Assembly: GCF_000949135.2 (NCBI RefSeq)
Contig: NZ_JTAN02000021.1
Span: 124,001 to 188,000 of the forward strand
Origin: Burkholderia sp. USMB20
GTDB lineage: Bacteria; Pseudomonadota; Gammaproteobacteria; Burkholderiales; Burkholderiaceae
Reading direction: 5' to 3'
Length of the DNA stretch: 64,000 nucleotides
Made by a program: the position numbers and the translations under genes. Below are positions 1 to 8,133 of the stretch, one piece after another; positions within the stretch are counted from its first letter, which is position 1; the number at the start of each line of letters is the position of its first letter. A model generated the notes under the pieces. It searched no databases, was not told the DNA's origin, and saw only the letters and a list, made by a program, of their open reading frames with translations.

Positions 1-745
1 GTTCGGCCGCATGGCGCGACACGATGCCGATCCCCACGCCGCTTGCGATCACGCGGCAGATCGCATCGAAACTCTTCAGCTGCACACGGTAGCGGATCCG
101 CTTGCCGAGCGCACGCGCCTGGTCCGCCAGATGGACCTGCAGCGCGCTGCCGTCGGTCAACCCGATGAAGTCCGCGTCGGCGATCTCGTCGAACGCGACC
201 TTGTCGCGCGCGGCGAGCGGATGACCGGCCGGCACGACCGCGATCAGCCAGTCCTCTCTGAACGGCTTCTGTTCGAGCCCGCCGAGCCCGACCGAATCGG
301 CGACGATGCCGACCTCGGCCGTCCTGTTGCGGATCGCATGCACGATTTCCTGGCTCGAGCGCTCCTCGACGCTGATCGACAGTTTCGGGTGAAGCGGCAG
401 ATACGCGGCGAGCGCGTCGGGCAGGTATTCGCTCAGCGACGCCGTGTTGCACAGCAGCCGGATATGCCCGCGCAGCCCCTGGCCGTATTGCTGCAGCTCG
501 CCGCGCATGTGGTCGATCTGCTGCAGCACCGTGCGCGCGTGGTGCTCGAGCGCGCGGCCGGCGTCGGTTACCTGCGCGCCCGACTTGGTCCGGTGCAGCA
601 GCGGCACGCCGAGCTCGTCCTCCATCCCGCGGATCCGCTCGCTGGCGGCCTGCAGCGTGATGTAGGTGCGCTCCGCGCCGCCCGTGATCGTGCCGGCCTC
701 GCAGATGTTCAGGAAGAGCCGCAGGTCGGTCAGGTCGAAGCGCAT
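1..745 (-). CDS. LysR-family transcriptional regulator, partial (C-terminus beyond left edge)
   Basis: The minus strand opens at an ATG at 745 and stays open to the left edge, giving about 248 residues. The first 60 residues form the LysR winged helix-turn-helix (MRFDLTDLRLFLNICEAG, then a recognition helix and a GVPLLHRTKSG segment). A periplasmic-binding-like effector domain follows (LSISVEERSSQEIVHAI, then FIGLTDGSALQ). A full family member has about 300 residues, so the last 50 or so are missing. Ligand and target cannot be read from the sequence. It is divergent from a 36-residue membrane peptide across 157 bp, a common arrangement for a LysR target, but that link is inference. Confidence 0.9.
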   Translation of the reverse strand, partial: MRFDLTDLRLFLNICEAGTITGGAERTYITLQAASERIRGMEDELGVPLLHRTKSGAQVTDAGRALEHHARTVLQQIDHMRGELQQYGQGLRGHIRLLCNTASLSEYLPDALAAYLPLHPKLSISVEERSSQEIVHAIRNRTAEVGIVADSVGLGGLEQKPFREDWLIAVVPAGHPLAARDKVAFDEIADADFIGLTDGSALQVHLADQARALGKRIRYRVQLKSFDAICRVIASGVGIGIVSRHAAE

Positions 746-902
746 GATCGTTGGGGGCGCGTAAGGATGGGTATGGCCGATAAGTTAGCAGGAACCGCCG
801 CACCGGTCTCAGGCTGGGCCTGAGGCCCGGTTCGCCGGTTCCGCATTTTCGGGGCGGGATCGATGCCGGATCATGGCCGCATATCAACCGTGGGAGACTG
901 TC

Positions 903-1013
903 ATGCGGGTCGATTCGTCGTGGGGCGTGTCGTTCAAGATCGCGCTGCACGTGCTGTTCCTGTGCATCGGCATCGCGTGGGCCTGCGCGGAGCTGGTCGA
1001 CTGGCTGCGTTGA
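903..1013 (+). CDS. 36-residue single-span membrane peptide, function unknown
   Basis: This is a short ORF beginning MRVDSSWGVSFKIALHVL. A charged start is followed by one hydrophobic helix (about residues 8-28) and a WLR end. A GGGAG ribosome-binding sequence lies 6 bases before the ATG. The residue pattern (polar start, one helix, aromatic/basic end) is that of a real inner-membrane microprotein rather than a random ORF. It is divergent from the LysR gene at the left edge. I do not recognise the family. Evidence is limited to the ribosome-binding site, codon use and the helix. Confidence 0.55.
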   Translation: MRVDSSWGVSFKIALHVLFLCIGIAWACAELVDWLR

Positions 1014-1281
1014 GCGGTCGGGCGGTGCGGGCCGCATTGGCTCGCCGGCGCGCTCACGCGCGCAATGAAAGCTTTTCGAAATCATCGGTGCATCGCGAAA
1101 TTTCTTCCGAATCGCCCGTCCAATACCGTCAAGTTTTTCCGAATCCGACCGTATTCCCGGTAACAAGTGTTTGCCGGCACCCGGTTCGTGATCGTTTGTC
1201 ATCATTGTTTGCATCCGGTTACACGTCGGCCGTTCCGTTTTTGAGATGCTTGAAAGATTGTCAAACCGGAGTCGATCGTCC

Positions 1282-2109
1282 ATGAAACAGCGCGAGATTT
1301 GCCGCAAGTCGGCGTGGCTGTCCGGCCTGGCCGCGGTGCTCGTCATGGCCGGTTGCGCCAGTACGCCGCCCGTCCCGCCGAGCGATACGCTGGCGGGCTC
1401 GACGTCGGGCCAGCCCGCCGCCGCGCCGGCGGCGCCGCCGGCGCCCATTCTCGTCGCGCAGAAGTACGTGGTGAAACGCGGCGACACGCTGTCGGGCATC
1501 GCGTCCGCCAACGACTGCAGCGTCGCCGACCTGCGGACCTGGAACAAGCTCGACGGGCGCGGCGCGCTGCGCATGGGGCAGGTGCTGCGCATCGTCCGGC
1601 AGCAGTCGCTGCAGGCGCCGGCCAGCGCGCAAGCGGCCGCACCGGCCGCCGCGAGCAATGCGGCGGGCGCCGCGCAGGCGAGCGCATCGACGGCGAGCGA
1701 CCGGCAGGTCGTGAAGGAGACCCGGCGCCATGCGGGCGCGGTGGCGCTCAGATGGCCCGCGCAGGGCAAGATCGTCGATGCGTTCAAGCCGGGGCAGAAC
1801 CGCGGCATCCAGATCGCCGGCCGGCCGGGCGATCCGGTTCGCGCGGCCGCCGACGGCCGCGTGATGTACGCGGGCACCGGCCTGAACGATTACGGCACCT
1901 TGATCATCGTCCAGCACAACGCCGATTTCCTCACGGCCTATGCGCACAACCGCAAGCTGCTCGTGAAGACCGGCGACATCGTGCGCCAGGGCGACGAGAT
2001 CGCCGAAATGGGCGACCTCGACAACGCGCGTGTCGCGCTGCTGTTCGAAGTGCGACGTGACGGCAAGCCCGTCAATCCGATGCCGTACCTGCCTTCGTCG
2101 CAAGGCTGA
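1282..2109 (+). CDS. LysM/LytM (M23-fold) lipoprotein, NlpD-like amidase activator
   Basis: This 275-residue protein starts at the ATG at 1282. A signal peptide ends in a lipobox (VMAGC, Cys25), then comes a Pro/Ala-rich linker, a LysM peptidoglycan-binding domain (about 62-107, YVVKRGDTLSGIA), an Ala-rich linker and a C-terminal LytM/M23 fold (about 163-268). The metal-site residues of active M23 peptidases are degenerate. The first motif reads NRGIQIAG instead of HxxxD, and the last reads LLFEVR instead of HxH. Of the usual ligands only the His in AYAHN remains. This is the pattern of NlpD/EnvC proteins, which activate cell-division amidases and do not cut peptidoglycan. It probably sits on the periplasmic face of the outer membrane. 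An in-frame ATG at 1246 would spoil the signal peptide. Confidence 0.88.
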   Translation: MKQREICRKSAWLSGLAAVLVMAGCASTPPVPPSDTLAGSTSGQPAAAPAAPPAPILVAQKYVVKRGDTLSGIASANDCSVADLRTWNKLDGRGALRMGQVLRIVRQQSLQAPASAQAAAPAAASNAAGAAQASASTASDRQVVKETRRHAGAVALRWPAQGKIVDAFKPGQNRGIQIAGRPGDPVRAAADGRVMYAGTGLNDYGTLIIVQHNADFLTAYAHNRKLLVKTGDIVRQGDEIAEMGDLDNARVALLFEVRRDGKPVNPMPYLPSSQG

Positions 2110-2298
2110 CGCGAGCGGCGCGCGCTGCTACGCTAGGGTCTGTTCATGTGAGTCCCGCCGCATGCGGGGCCGACGGACGTCTTCGGGGATGCGCGGCGAA
2201 TGCCGTCGCGAGCCGGCCGTCGGCGTGAACACGCGCGCATCGCCGATGCGCGCGTGCGTTGCTCCGTGCCACCGTTTCCGACCGAACAGCCTTCATCC

Positions 2299-3189
2299 AT
2301 GGAACACTCTCCGACACGCCGCTCGCTGTTGCTCGCCGCCGTCGCCGCTCCGTTCGTCGCCGCCTGCTCGTCGGCACCCGTCGCCGACCAGGGGCGCGCC
2401 CACGTCGCCCAGGCCGAACTCGCCGCGCTCGAAAAAGCGTCGAACGGCCGGCTCGGCGTTGCCGCACTCGATACGTCGAACGGCACGCGCATCGCGCATC
2501 ACGCGCGCGAGCGCTTCCCGCTGTGCGGCACCTATGCGGTCGTCGCCGCCGCCGCGATACTGGCGCGCGGTTCGCTCGACGCATCGCTGCTGCCGCGCCG
2601 CATCCTGTACCGCCGCTACGAGGTCGTGGCCGGGTCGCCGGTGACGGAAAGCCATGTGGATACGGGGATGACGATCGCGCAGCTCTGCACCGCGCTGCTG
2701 CAGGCGGGCGACAAGGGCGCGGGGAACCTGTTGATGGGCGTGCTCGGCGGCCCGCAGGCCGTCACGTCGTTCGCGCATGAAAGCGGCGACACCGCGTTCC
2801 GGCTCGACCGCTGGGAACCCGAACTGAACCAGGCCGCGCCCGGCGACGAGCGCGATACGTCGACGCCGGTCGCGATGGTCGACATGCTGCAGCGGCTGCT
2901 GCTCGGCGACACGCTGCGCGAGCCGCAGCGTGCGCAGCTCACCGAATGGATGACCGGCGGCGCGACCGGAATCGCGGCCGGCGTGCCGCCCGGCTGGCGC
3001 AGTGCCGGCAAAACCGGCACCGGCGGCTACGGCACGACGACCGACGTCGCGGTGCTGTGGCCGCCGTCGCGCGCGCCGATCGCGCTGGCCGTGTCGTTCA
3101 CGCAGCCGCGTGCCGACGCGGCGGCACGCGCGGACGTTGTCGCGTCGGCGGCGCGTATTGCGGCGGGTGCGCTCGTTCCCACCGCCTGA
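2299..3189 (+). CDS. PenA-like class A beta-lactamase homologue with lost catalytic residues
   Basis: This 296-residue protein has a twin-arginine-like lipoprotein signal (TRRSLLLAAVAAPFVAAC, Cys23) and the full class A beta-lactamase layout. It resembles Burkholderia PenA closely in the signal, the LDRWEPELN omega-loop region, the PGDERDTSTP segment and the WPPSRAPIALAV strand. The active site is broken. The SxxK motif reads GTYA (Gly77, Ala80 for Ser70 and Lys73) and the SDN loop reads GDK (137-139). The omega-loop Glu (Glu173) and the KTG triad (238-240) remain. Without Ser70, Lys73 and Ser130 it cannot work as a serine beta-lactamase. It may bind peptidoglycan or beta-lactams as a pseudoenzyme, or be drifting. 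A LysR gene of the GcvA/AmpR type follows on the same strand. No strong ribosome-binding site precedes the start. Confidence 0.85.
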   Translation: MEHSPTRRSLLLAAVAAPFVAACSSAPVADQGRAHVAQAELAALEKASNGRLGVAALDTSNGTRIAHHARERFPLCGTYAVVAAAAILARGSLDASLLPRRILYRRYEVVAGSPVTESHVDTGMTIAQLCTALLQAGDKGAGNLLMGVLGGPQAVTSFAHESGDTAFRLDRWEPELNQAAPGDERDTSTPVAMVDMLQRLLLGDTLREPQRAQLTEWMTGGATGIAAGVPPGWRSAGKTGTGGYGTTTDVAVLWPPSRAPIALAVSFTQPRADAAARADVVASAARIAAGALVPTA

Positions 3190-3342
3190 GCGCGGCGGCA
3201 CGCGCGGACGTCGTCGCGTCGGCGGCGCGCATCGCAGCGGGTGCGCTCGTTCCCACCGTCTGAGCGCGGCGGCACGAGCGGACGTCGTCGCGTCGGCGTC
3301 ACGCATCGCGGCGGGCGCGCTAGTTCCTACGACCTGAGCGCC
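3121..3342. repeat. 74-bp direct tandem repeat, three copies, overlapping the 3' end of the PenA-like gene
   Basis: Copy 1 (3121-3194) contains the last 23 codons and stop of the PenA-like gene. Copy 2 is 3195-3268 and copy 3 is 3269-3342. Stop codons fall at the same place in each unit (3187, 3261, 3335), exactly 74 bp apart. Because 74 is not a multiple of three, the extra copies are not simple in-frame extensions of the protein. They are only mildly diverged, with copy 3 the most changed. They fill most of the spacer before the next LysR gene. The likely origin is slippage or unequal recombination at the gene end. Confidence 0.93.
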
Positions 3343-3484
3343 CGGCGCACCTCGCGTAAAGCCCGCGTTTGGCTTATCGTGTCGATCAGCGCGCGCCGAT
3401 GTCGACGCGCGGTCCTGCCGCGCCGTCGTTCGGCGCGGTCGATCCGCGATCCGCGGTCCGTTTACCCGCCTTACCCGCTTCGTC

Positions 3485-4357
3485 ATGCGCCGACTTCCGC
3501 CCCTGCACGCGCTGCAGATCTTCTCGACCGTGGCTCGCCACCGCAGCTTCACGCGCGCGGCCGAGCAGCTGTGCCTCACGCAGGGCGCGGTGAGCCGGCA
3601 GATCCTGACACTCGAGGCGCACTACGGCTTTCCGTTGTTCAAGCGGCACGCGAAGGGCCTCACGCTGACGGCGGAGGGCGAGCAATTGCTGCCGGTCGTC
3701 AACGAGAGCTTCGCGCGGATCGAGGACATCTCGATGAAGCTCACGCGGCAGCGCACCGATCTCGCGCTGAAGGTGCCGACCTGCGTGATGCGCTGGATGC
3801 TGCCGCGCATCATGCGCTTCCAGGGCGAGCATCCCGATCTCCACGTGCAGATCACGACCGCGTGGCAGCACGTCGTCGATTTCTCGGCCGAGCCGTTCGA
3901 TGCGGCGGTCGTCTACGGCACGTCGCCGGGCGCGGGCGTGTTCGCGCTGCCGCTGTTCGACGAGCGGCTGACGCCGGTGTGCGCACCCGAGCTGCGGCAC
4001 GCGACGCCGCTCGATGCGGTCGGCGATCTCGCGCGCCATACGCTGCTGCATCCGACGCGCGACCATCGCGACTGGCGCGCGTGGCTCGATTACGCGGGCG
4101 AGCGTGCCGTCGACGCGGAGCGCGGGCCGACCTTCGACACGCTCGATCTCGCCACGAACGCGGCGATGCAGGGCTTCGGCGTCGCGATCGGCGACGTGAC
4201 GCTCGTCGACGACGACGTCAGCGCGCGCCGGCTCGAACGGCCGTTCGACATCGTGCTCGAGACCGGCGCCCGCTATTTCTTCGTCTATCCCGAGAGCATC
4301 GGCAGCCAGCAGAAGATTCGCGCGTTCAGCGACTGGATCGCCAGCCATCGCGACTGA
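3485..4357 (+). CDS. LysR-family regulator, GcvA/AmpR type
   Basis: This 290-residue protein begins with the GcvA/AmpR-type DNA-binding domain (MRRLPPLHALQIFSTVAR, a helix-turn-helix around SFTRAAEQLCLTQGAVSRQI, then GFPLFKRHAKG). The effector-binding domain runs from about 90 to 290. Regulators of this branch control glycine cleavage genes or beta-lactamases and often respond to small amino compounds or muropeptides. It is on the same strand as the PenA-like pseudoenzyme, separated by the 74-bp repeats. In known penA/ampC loci the regulator is normally divergent, so control of the upstream gene is possible but unproven. Confidence 0.9.
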   Translation: MRRLPPLHALQIFSTVARHRSFTRAAEQLCLTQGAVSRQILTLEAHYGFPLFKRHAKGLTLTAEGEQLLPVVNESFARIEDISMKLTRQRTDLALKVPTCVMRWMLPRIMRFQGEHPDLHVQITTAWQHVVDFSAEPFDAAVVYGTSPGAGVFALPLFDERLTPVCAPELRHATPLDAVGDLARHTLLHPTRDHRDWRAWLDYAGERAVDAERGPTFDTLDLATNAAMQGFGVAIGDVTLVDDDVSARRLERPFDIVLETGARYFFVYPESIGSQQKIRAFSDWIASHRD

Positions 4358-4388
4358 CGCGCGACGCGACGCCGGCGGCGCGTGTTGC

Positions 4389-4724
4389 TTACTGATAGGT
4401 GACGACGGCGATCATCGGCGCATGCGCGTTGCCCGGACGGTCCGGTAAAACGATTGCGCGCGTCGCCTGCGTAAAGGTCGTGGTCTTGATCGTGCGCAGG
4501 CTGGCCGCGTCGACGAACGCGACCTGTCCGGTCGCCGGACGCGGGCAGTCGGCGCGCACGTGCGCATGCGCGGTGTCGGCGGTGTCGAGCGCGAACGAGC
4601 ACGGCGGCTCGACGATCATACCGGTGAAGTGGATGATGCCGGACGTGCCGGCGGCAAATGACGAGGACGAGGCCAGAAGCGCGGCAGCCAGGGCAAACGA
4701 GGCGGCAAACAGGCGATGCTTCAT
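4389..4724 (-). CDS. secreted fimbrial-subunit-like protein, solitary
   Basis: This 111-residue protein has a clear Sec signal peptide (MKHRLFAASFALAAALLASS, cleavage near AFA-GT at about 24). The mature part opens with GIIHFTGMIVEPPCSF, the usual first strand and first cysteine of type 1 pilin subunits, and a second Cys lies at about 60 (RADCPRP). It is shorter than a normal pilin (about 160-180 residues). It ends with VAVVTY-like residues that resemble a pilin's last strand. No chaperone or usher gene lies nearby, so it may be a free-standing periplasmic or surface protein that kept the pilin fold. Confidence 0.7.
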   Translation of the reverse strand: MKHRLFAASFALAAALLASSSSFAAGTSGIIHFTGMIVEPPCSFALDTADTAHAHVRADCPRPATGQVAFVDAASLRTIKTTTFTQATRAIVLPDRPGNAHAPMIAVVTYQ

Positions 4725-5031
4725 GACAGGCTCCAGAGAGGAAGCGCGTCGCAGCGGGGCCGCTCGAATGGCAGTCCGTCAACGCCGCGGTGCTGTATGC
4801 GTAAACGGCAAATCCATCGGACCTCTTGAATGAAAAGACGGAAATAACGGCAATAAGCAAATGACGCCGTATTCCTTCAATCAATTTATCTCAAATTTGT
4901 GCGGCCGCAAGTCAGGGTATTGCCGGTGGCGTACGCTTGCGGAAGGGGCGTCAATGGATGCGGCGCTTGCCGGTAAATCGTTGAGGATTCAACGATTCAC
5001 GGGTGGCGCGAATTGAGGTATGCAAAAAGAA
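4725..5031. other. non-coding spacer upstream of the fimbrial-like gene
   Basis: About 300 bp with no convincing ORF. It contains an AT-richer segment around 4830-4905 that probably holds the promoter of the minus-strand fimbrial-like gene. The right end holds the terminator of the GlsB/YeaQ gene. Confidence 0.5.
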
Positions 5032-5061
5032 AACGGCCGCTCGTGCGAACGAGCGGCCGTT
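5032..5061 (-). terminator. Rho-independent terminator of the GlsB/YeaQ gene
   Basis: A perfect 13-bp stem (5032-5044 with 5049-5061) encloses a 4-base GCGA loop. On the minus strand it is followed by a run rich in U (complement of AAAAAGAAAA at 5024-5033). It lies 17 bp past the stop codon of the 84-residue membrane protein. Confidence 0.85.
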
Positions 5062-5078
5062 GTGCATCGATGCGGCGG

Positions 5079-5333
5079 TCAGCCCGCGCGCTTGCGCACC
5101 GCGCCGACGATCACGAGCAGCACGATCGCGCCGATGATCGACGCGATCCAGCCGGCGCCCTGGCCCGGCGCATACCAGCCGGCAGCGCGGCCGACGTAGC
5201 CCGCGACGAGCGAGCCGACGATGCCGAGCACGATGGTCATCAGGATACCCATCTTGTCGTCGCCGGGCTTGAGCGCACGGGCGAGGAGGCCGACGATGAG
5301 CCCGACCACCAGGGTTTCGATGAATTGCAGCAT
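5079..5333 (-). CDS. GlsB/YeaQ/YmgE family small membrane protein
   Basis: This 84-residue protein has three hydrophobic segments: MLQFIETLVVGLIVGLLA (1-18), MGILMTIVLGIVGSLVAGYV (28-47) and GWIASIIGAIVLLVIVGAV (61-79). A KPGDDKMG loop and glycine-zipper spacing are typical of the transglycosylase-associated (YeaQ/YmgE) family. Members are inner-membrane proteins induced by stress, and the biochemical role is unknown. The start is set by a GGGAGG ribosome-binding site 5 bases before the ATG at 5333. It is monocistronic, with its own terminator. Confidence 0.93.
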   Translation of the reverse strand: MLQFIETLVVGLIVGLLARALKPGDDKMGILMTIVLGIVGSLVAGYVGRAAGWYAPGQGAGWIASIIGAIVLLVIVGAVRKRAG

Positions 5334-5478
5334 GAACGCCTCCCTATAGCTGTTGAGCTGTTGACGAAAGGACATGGACCCGCGCGGCGCGCGAGGGTTC
5401 CATTCGGCGGCGCGTCGGCGCACTAGCGCACCGACGCACGGGGTGCCGAGTATCGCACGCCCGCGCGTCGCGCACATG

Positions 5479-6240
5479 TCAGGCGACCGGATCGAGCCGG
5501 CGGTACCCTTCGGTCGCGCGCAGCAGCGTGCGCGTGTAGTCGCGTGCGACCTGCCCGGCGCGCACGTCCTCGATCCGCAGCTGTTCGACGATCTCGCCAT
5601 GCTGCATCACCGCGACGCGCTGGCACAGGAAGCCGATCACCGCGAGGTTGTGGCTGACGAGGATCATCGTCAGGTTGCGTTCGCGATGCAGGCGGCGCAG
5701 CAGGTTCAGGATCTCCGCCTGCACCGACACGTCGAGCGCGGAGGTCGGCTCGTCGAGCAGCAGCACGCGCGGCTCGACGATCAGCGCACGCGCGATCGCG
5801 ACACGCTGGCGCTGGCCGCCCGACAGCTGGTGCGGATAGCGGAAGCGGAACGCCGGGCCGAGCCCGACTTCGGACAGCGCGCGGGCGATGCGCGCGTCGG
5901 CGTCGTCGATCCTGTGGATCGACAGCGGCTCGCGCAGCGTCTGGTCGACCGTGAAGCGCGGATGCAGCGACGCGTACGGATCCTGGAACACCATCTGCAC
6001 GTGGCGGCGGAATGCGCGGTCGGGCGTGCCGCCGACGGGCCGGCCGTCGATCGACAGGCTGCCGCCCGCGAGCGGCACGAGGCCGGTCAGCGCACGCAGC
6101 AGCGTCGACTTGCCGGAGCCCGATTCGCCGACGAGGCCGAACACTTCGCCGTCGCGCACCGCGAAGCTCGCATCGCGCACGGCGTCGACATGGCCCGTGC
6201 GGGTCGGAAAACGGATCGAGGCGTGATCGACGTCGATCAT
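5479..6240 (-). CDS. ddpF: peptide ABC importer ATPase, DdpF-type
   Basis: This is the 253-residue ATP-binding subunit of a nickel/peptide-type ABC importer. It has a Walker A (GESGSGKST, about 40), a Q-loop (MVFQDPYAS), the signature LSGGQRQRVAIARAL and a Walker B (LLLDEPTSALD). It binds ATP at the cytoplasmic face and pairs with the other ATPase encoded just upstream. Its ATG (6240) overlaps the upstream TGA by four bases, so the two are translationally coupled. It is the last gene of a seven-gene operon whose order matches E. coli ddpXABCDF. The gene name rests on that order and on the dipeptidase. Other short peptides are possible substrates. Confidence 0.88.
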   Translation of the reverse strand: MIDVDHASIRFPTRTGHVDAVRDASFAVRDGEVFGLVGESGSGKSTLLRALTGLVPLAGGSLSIDGRPVGGTPDRAFRRHVQMVFQDPYASLHPRFTVDQTLREPLSIHRIDDADARIARALSEVGLGPAFRFRYPHQLSGGQRQRVAIARALIVEPRVLLLDEPTSALDVSVQAEILNLLRRLHRERNLTMILVSHNLAVIGFLCQRVAVMQHGEIVEQLRIEDVRAGQVARDYTRTLLRATEGYRRLDPVA

Positions 6241-7151
6241 CGGGCGGACTCCTGTTGTGCCGTCGCGGCGCCGGCAGGCGAAACGGTATCGAGCCACGCC
6301 GGATCGCGCCGCAGCACCGGCAGTTCGTCGGGCGGGTTCGCGAGCGGCGGGTTCGCCGCGAGCAGCCCGCGTGTGTAGGGATGCGTGGCGTTGCGCAGGT
6401 CGCGCGCGGCGCAGGTTTCGACGACGCGGCCCGCATACATCACCGCGACGCGATCGCAGAACGACATCACGAGCGGCAGATCGTGGCTGATGAACATCAG
6501 CCCCGTGCCGTGCCGCGCGATCATCGCGTCGAGCACCGCGAGCACCTGCATCGATACCGCGACGTCGAGCGCGGAGGTCGGTTCGTCGGCGATCAACAGA
6601 CGCGGGCCGGTCGACACCATCATCGCGATCATCACGCGCTGGCCCATGCCGCCCGACAGCTCGTGCGGATACGCATCGGCGACGCGCGCCGGATCGCGGA
6701 TCTGCACGGCCGCGAGCGCATCGACGATCCGTTCGCGCAGCGCGCGGCCGCGCAGCCCCGGCTCATGCAGCCGGAATGCTTCGCCCATCTGCTTCGCGAC
6801 GGTCATCACCGGGTTCAGCGAATACTTCGGATCCTGCAGGATCATCCCCATCTGGCTGCCGCACAGGCGCCGGCGTTCGCTCGCCGACATCGCGAGCAGA
6901 TCGTGGCCCGCGAAGCGCATCGTGCGGGCCGACCAGCGCGCGGCTTCGGGCAGCAGGCCGAGCAGCGCGCGGCCCGTCAGCGATTTGCCGGAGCCCGATT
7001 CGCCGACGATGCCGAGCCGTTCGCCGGGCGCGAGCGTCAGCGACAGGTCGCGCACCGCGTCGGACACGACGCCGTCGTGTCCGCGAAACCCGATCTTCAG
7101 GCCGTCGATCTCGCAGAGCGGCGCGGCGGCGTTGGCGGAATTCAGTGACAT
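6237..7151 (-). CDS. ddpD: peptide ABC importer ATPase, DdpD-type
   Basis: This 304-residue ATPase has a Walker A (GESGSGKSLTGRALL), a signature (LSGGMGQRVMIAMM) and a Walker B (LLIADEPTSALDVAV). The C-terminal oligopeptide-importer extension ends with a THPYTRGLLAANP segment typical of the DppD/OppD family. The start at 7151 is chosen over 7163 because a GGAG sequence lies 6 bases before it. With that start the upstream permease stop falls one base earlier. It forms a heterodimer with the DdpF-type ATPase and powers the two permeases. Confidence 0.88.
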   Translation of the reverse strand: MSLNSANAAAPLCEIDGLKIGFRGHDGVVSDAVRDLSLTLAPGERLGIVGESGSGKSLTGRALLGLLPEAARWSARTMRFAGHDLLAMSASERRRLCGSQMGMILQDPKYSLNPVMTVAKQMGEAFRLHEPGLRGRALRERIVDALAAVQIRDPARVADAYPHELSGGMGQRVMIAMMVSTGPRLLIADEPTSALDVAVSMQVLAVLDAMIARHGTGLMFISHDLPLVMSFCDRVAVMYAGRVVETCAARDLRNATHPYTRGLLAANPPLANPPDELPVLRRDPAWLDTVSPAGAATAQQESAR

Positions 7152-7152
7152 G

Positions 7153-8067
7153 TCACGCTCCATGACGCGGATCGAAGACGTCGCGCAGCCCGTCGCCGAG
7201 CAGGTTGAACGCGAGGCTGACGAGCAGGATCGCCGCGCCGGGCAGCGTCGCGACCCACCACGCGTCGAGCAGCACGTTGCGGCCGGACGCGACCATGAAG
7301 CCCCATTCGGGGCTCGGCGGCTGCGCGCCGAGGCCGAGGAAGCCGAGGCCGGCGACGGTCAGGATGATGCCGGCCATGTCGAGCGTCGCTCGCACGATCA
7401 CCGACGACATGCACAGCGGCACGATGTAGCGCAGCAGGATCCGCGGGCCCGATGCGCCTTGCAGGCGCGCCGCATGGATGTAGTCGGCCTGCGCGATGCG
7501 GATCGTCTCCGCGCGCGCGAGCCGCGCATAGGCGGGCCACGCGGTGATCGAGATCGCGACGACCGCGTTGATCACGCCGGGCCCGAGCGCGGCCGCGAAC
7601 GCGAGCGCGAGCACGATCTTCGGGAACGCGAGCGCGATGTCGGTGATGCGCATCAGCACGCTGTCGACGAAACCGCCGCAATAGCCGGCCGTCGTGCCGA
7701 TCGCGAGGCCGATCGGCACGACGATCACGACCACGAGCAGCGCGATGCCGAGCGTGAGGCGCGAGCCGTCGATCAGCCGCGAGAGGATGTCGCGGCCGAG
7801 CTGGTCGGTGCCGAGCCAGTGCGACGGCGAGCCGGGCGGCAGCAGGCGGTCGGGCAGCACCTGGCGCAGCGGATCGTGCGGCATGATCAGCGGGCCGACG
7901 ATCGCGACGACGATCAGCGCGACCAGGATCGCGAGCCCGAACAGGTTGAGCGGATTGGCGGCGAAGCGGCACCAGCGGCGATACGCAAGGCCGAACGCGG
8001 CCTGCGCGCGCGACGCGGGCGCATCGGAAAGCAGCCACGCGCGCAGCGTGAGACGCTCGGCATTCAT
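7153..8067 (-). CDS. ddpC: peptide ABC importer permease, DdpC-type
   Basis: This 304-residue inner-membrane permease has an N-terminal helix (LFGLAILVALIVVAIVGPLI, about 42-61) and an extracytoplasmic loop with the DppC-type HWLGTDQLGRDILSRLIDGSR motif split by the domain start. About five further helices follow. An EAA-like coupling loop (ARLQGASGPRILLRYIVP) contacts the ATPases. It pairs with the DdpB-type permease to form the channel. Sixty-six bases separate it from the upstream permease and none from the next ATPase. Confidence 0.88.
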   Translation of the reverse strand: MNAERLTLRAWLLSDAPASRAQAAFGLAYRRWCRFAANPLNLFGLAILVALIVVAIVGPLIMPHDPLRQVLPDRLLPPGSPSHWLGTDQLGRDILSRLIDGSRLTLGIALLVVVIVVPIGLAIGTTAGYCGGFVDSVLMRITDIALAFPKIVLALAFAAALGPGVINAVVAISITAWPAYARLARAETIRIAQADYIHAARLQGASGPRILLRYIVPLCMSSVIVRATLDMAGIILTVAGLGFLGLGAQPPSPEWGFMVASGRNVLLDAWWVATLPGAAILLVSLAFNLLGDGLRDVFDPRHGA

Positions 8068-8133
8068 GATCGGGACACCTTCGGCATGGACGGGAAAGGA
8101 AGCAGCGTGAAAGCAGTCATGTCGCGGCAGCCC

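Noticed and set aside
11-823. Long plus-strand ORF opposite the left-edge LysR gene
   Set aside because: It is the antisense shadow of a clear LysR reading frame. The product is Arg/Asp/Gln-rich with no family match.
2299-3189. Calling this gene an active penA resistance gene
   Set aside because: Ser70, Lys73 and Ser130 equivalents are all replaced, so beta-lactam hydrolysis is not supported.
3190-3337. Extra coding copies of the PenA-like C-terminus
   Set aside because: The repeats lie after the first stop and shift frame by two bases each, so they do not extend the protein. They are treated as a tandem repeat.
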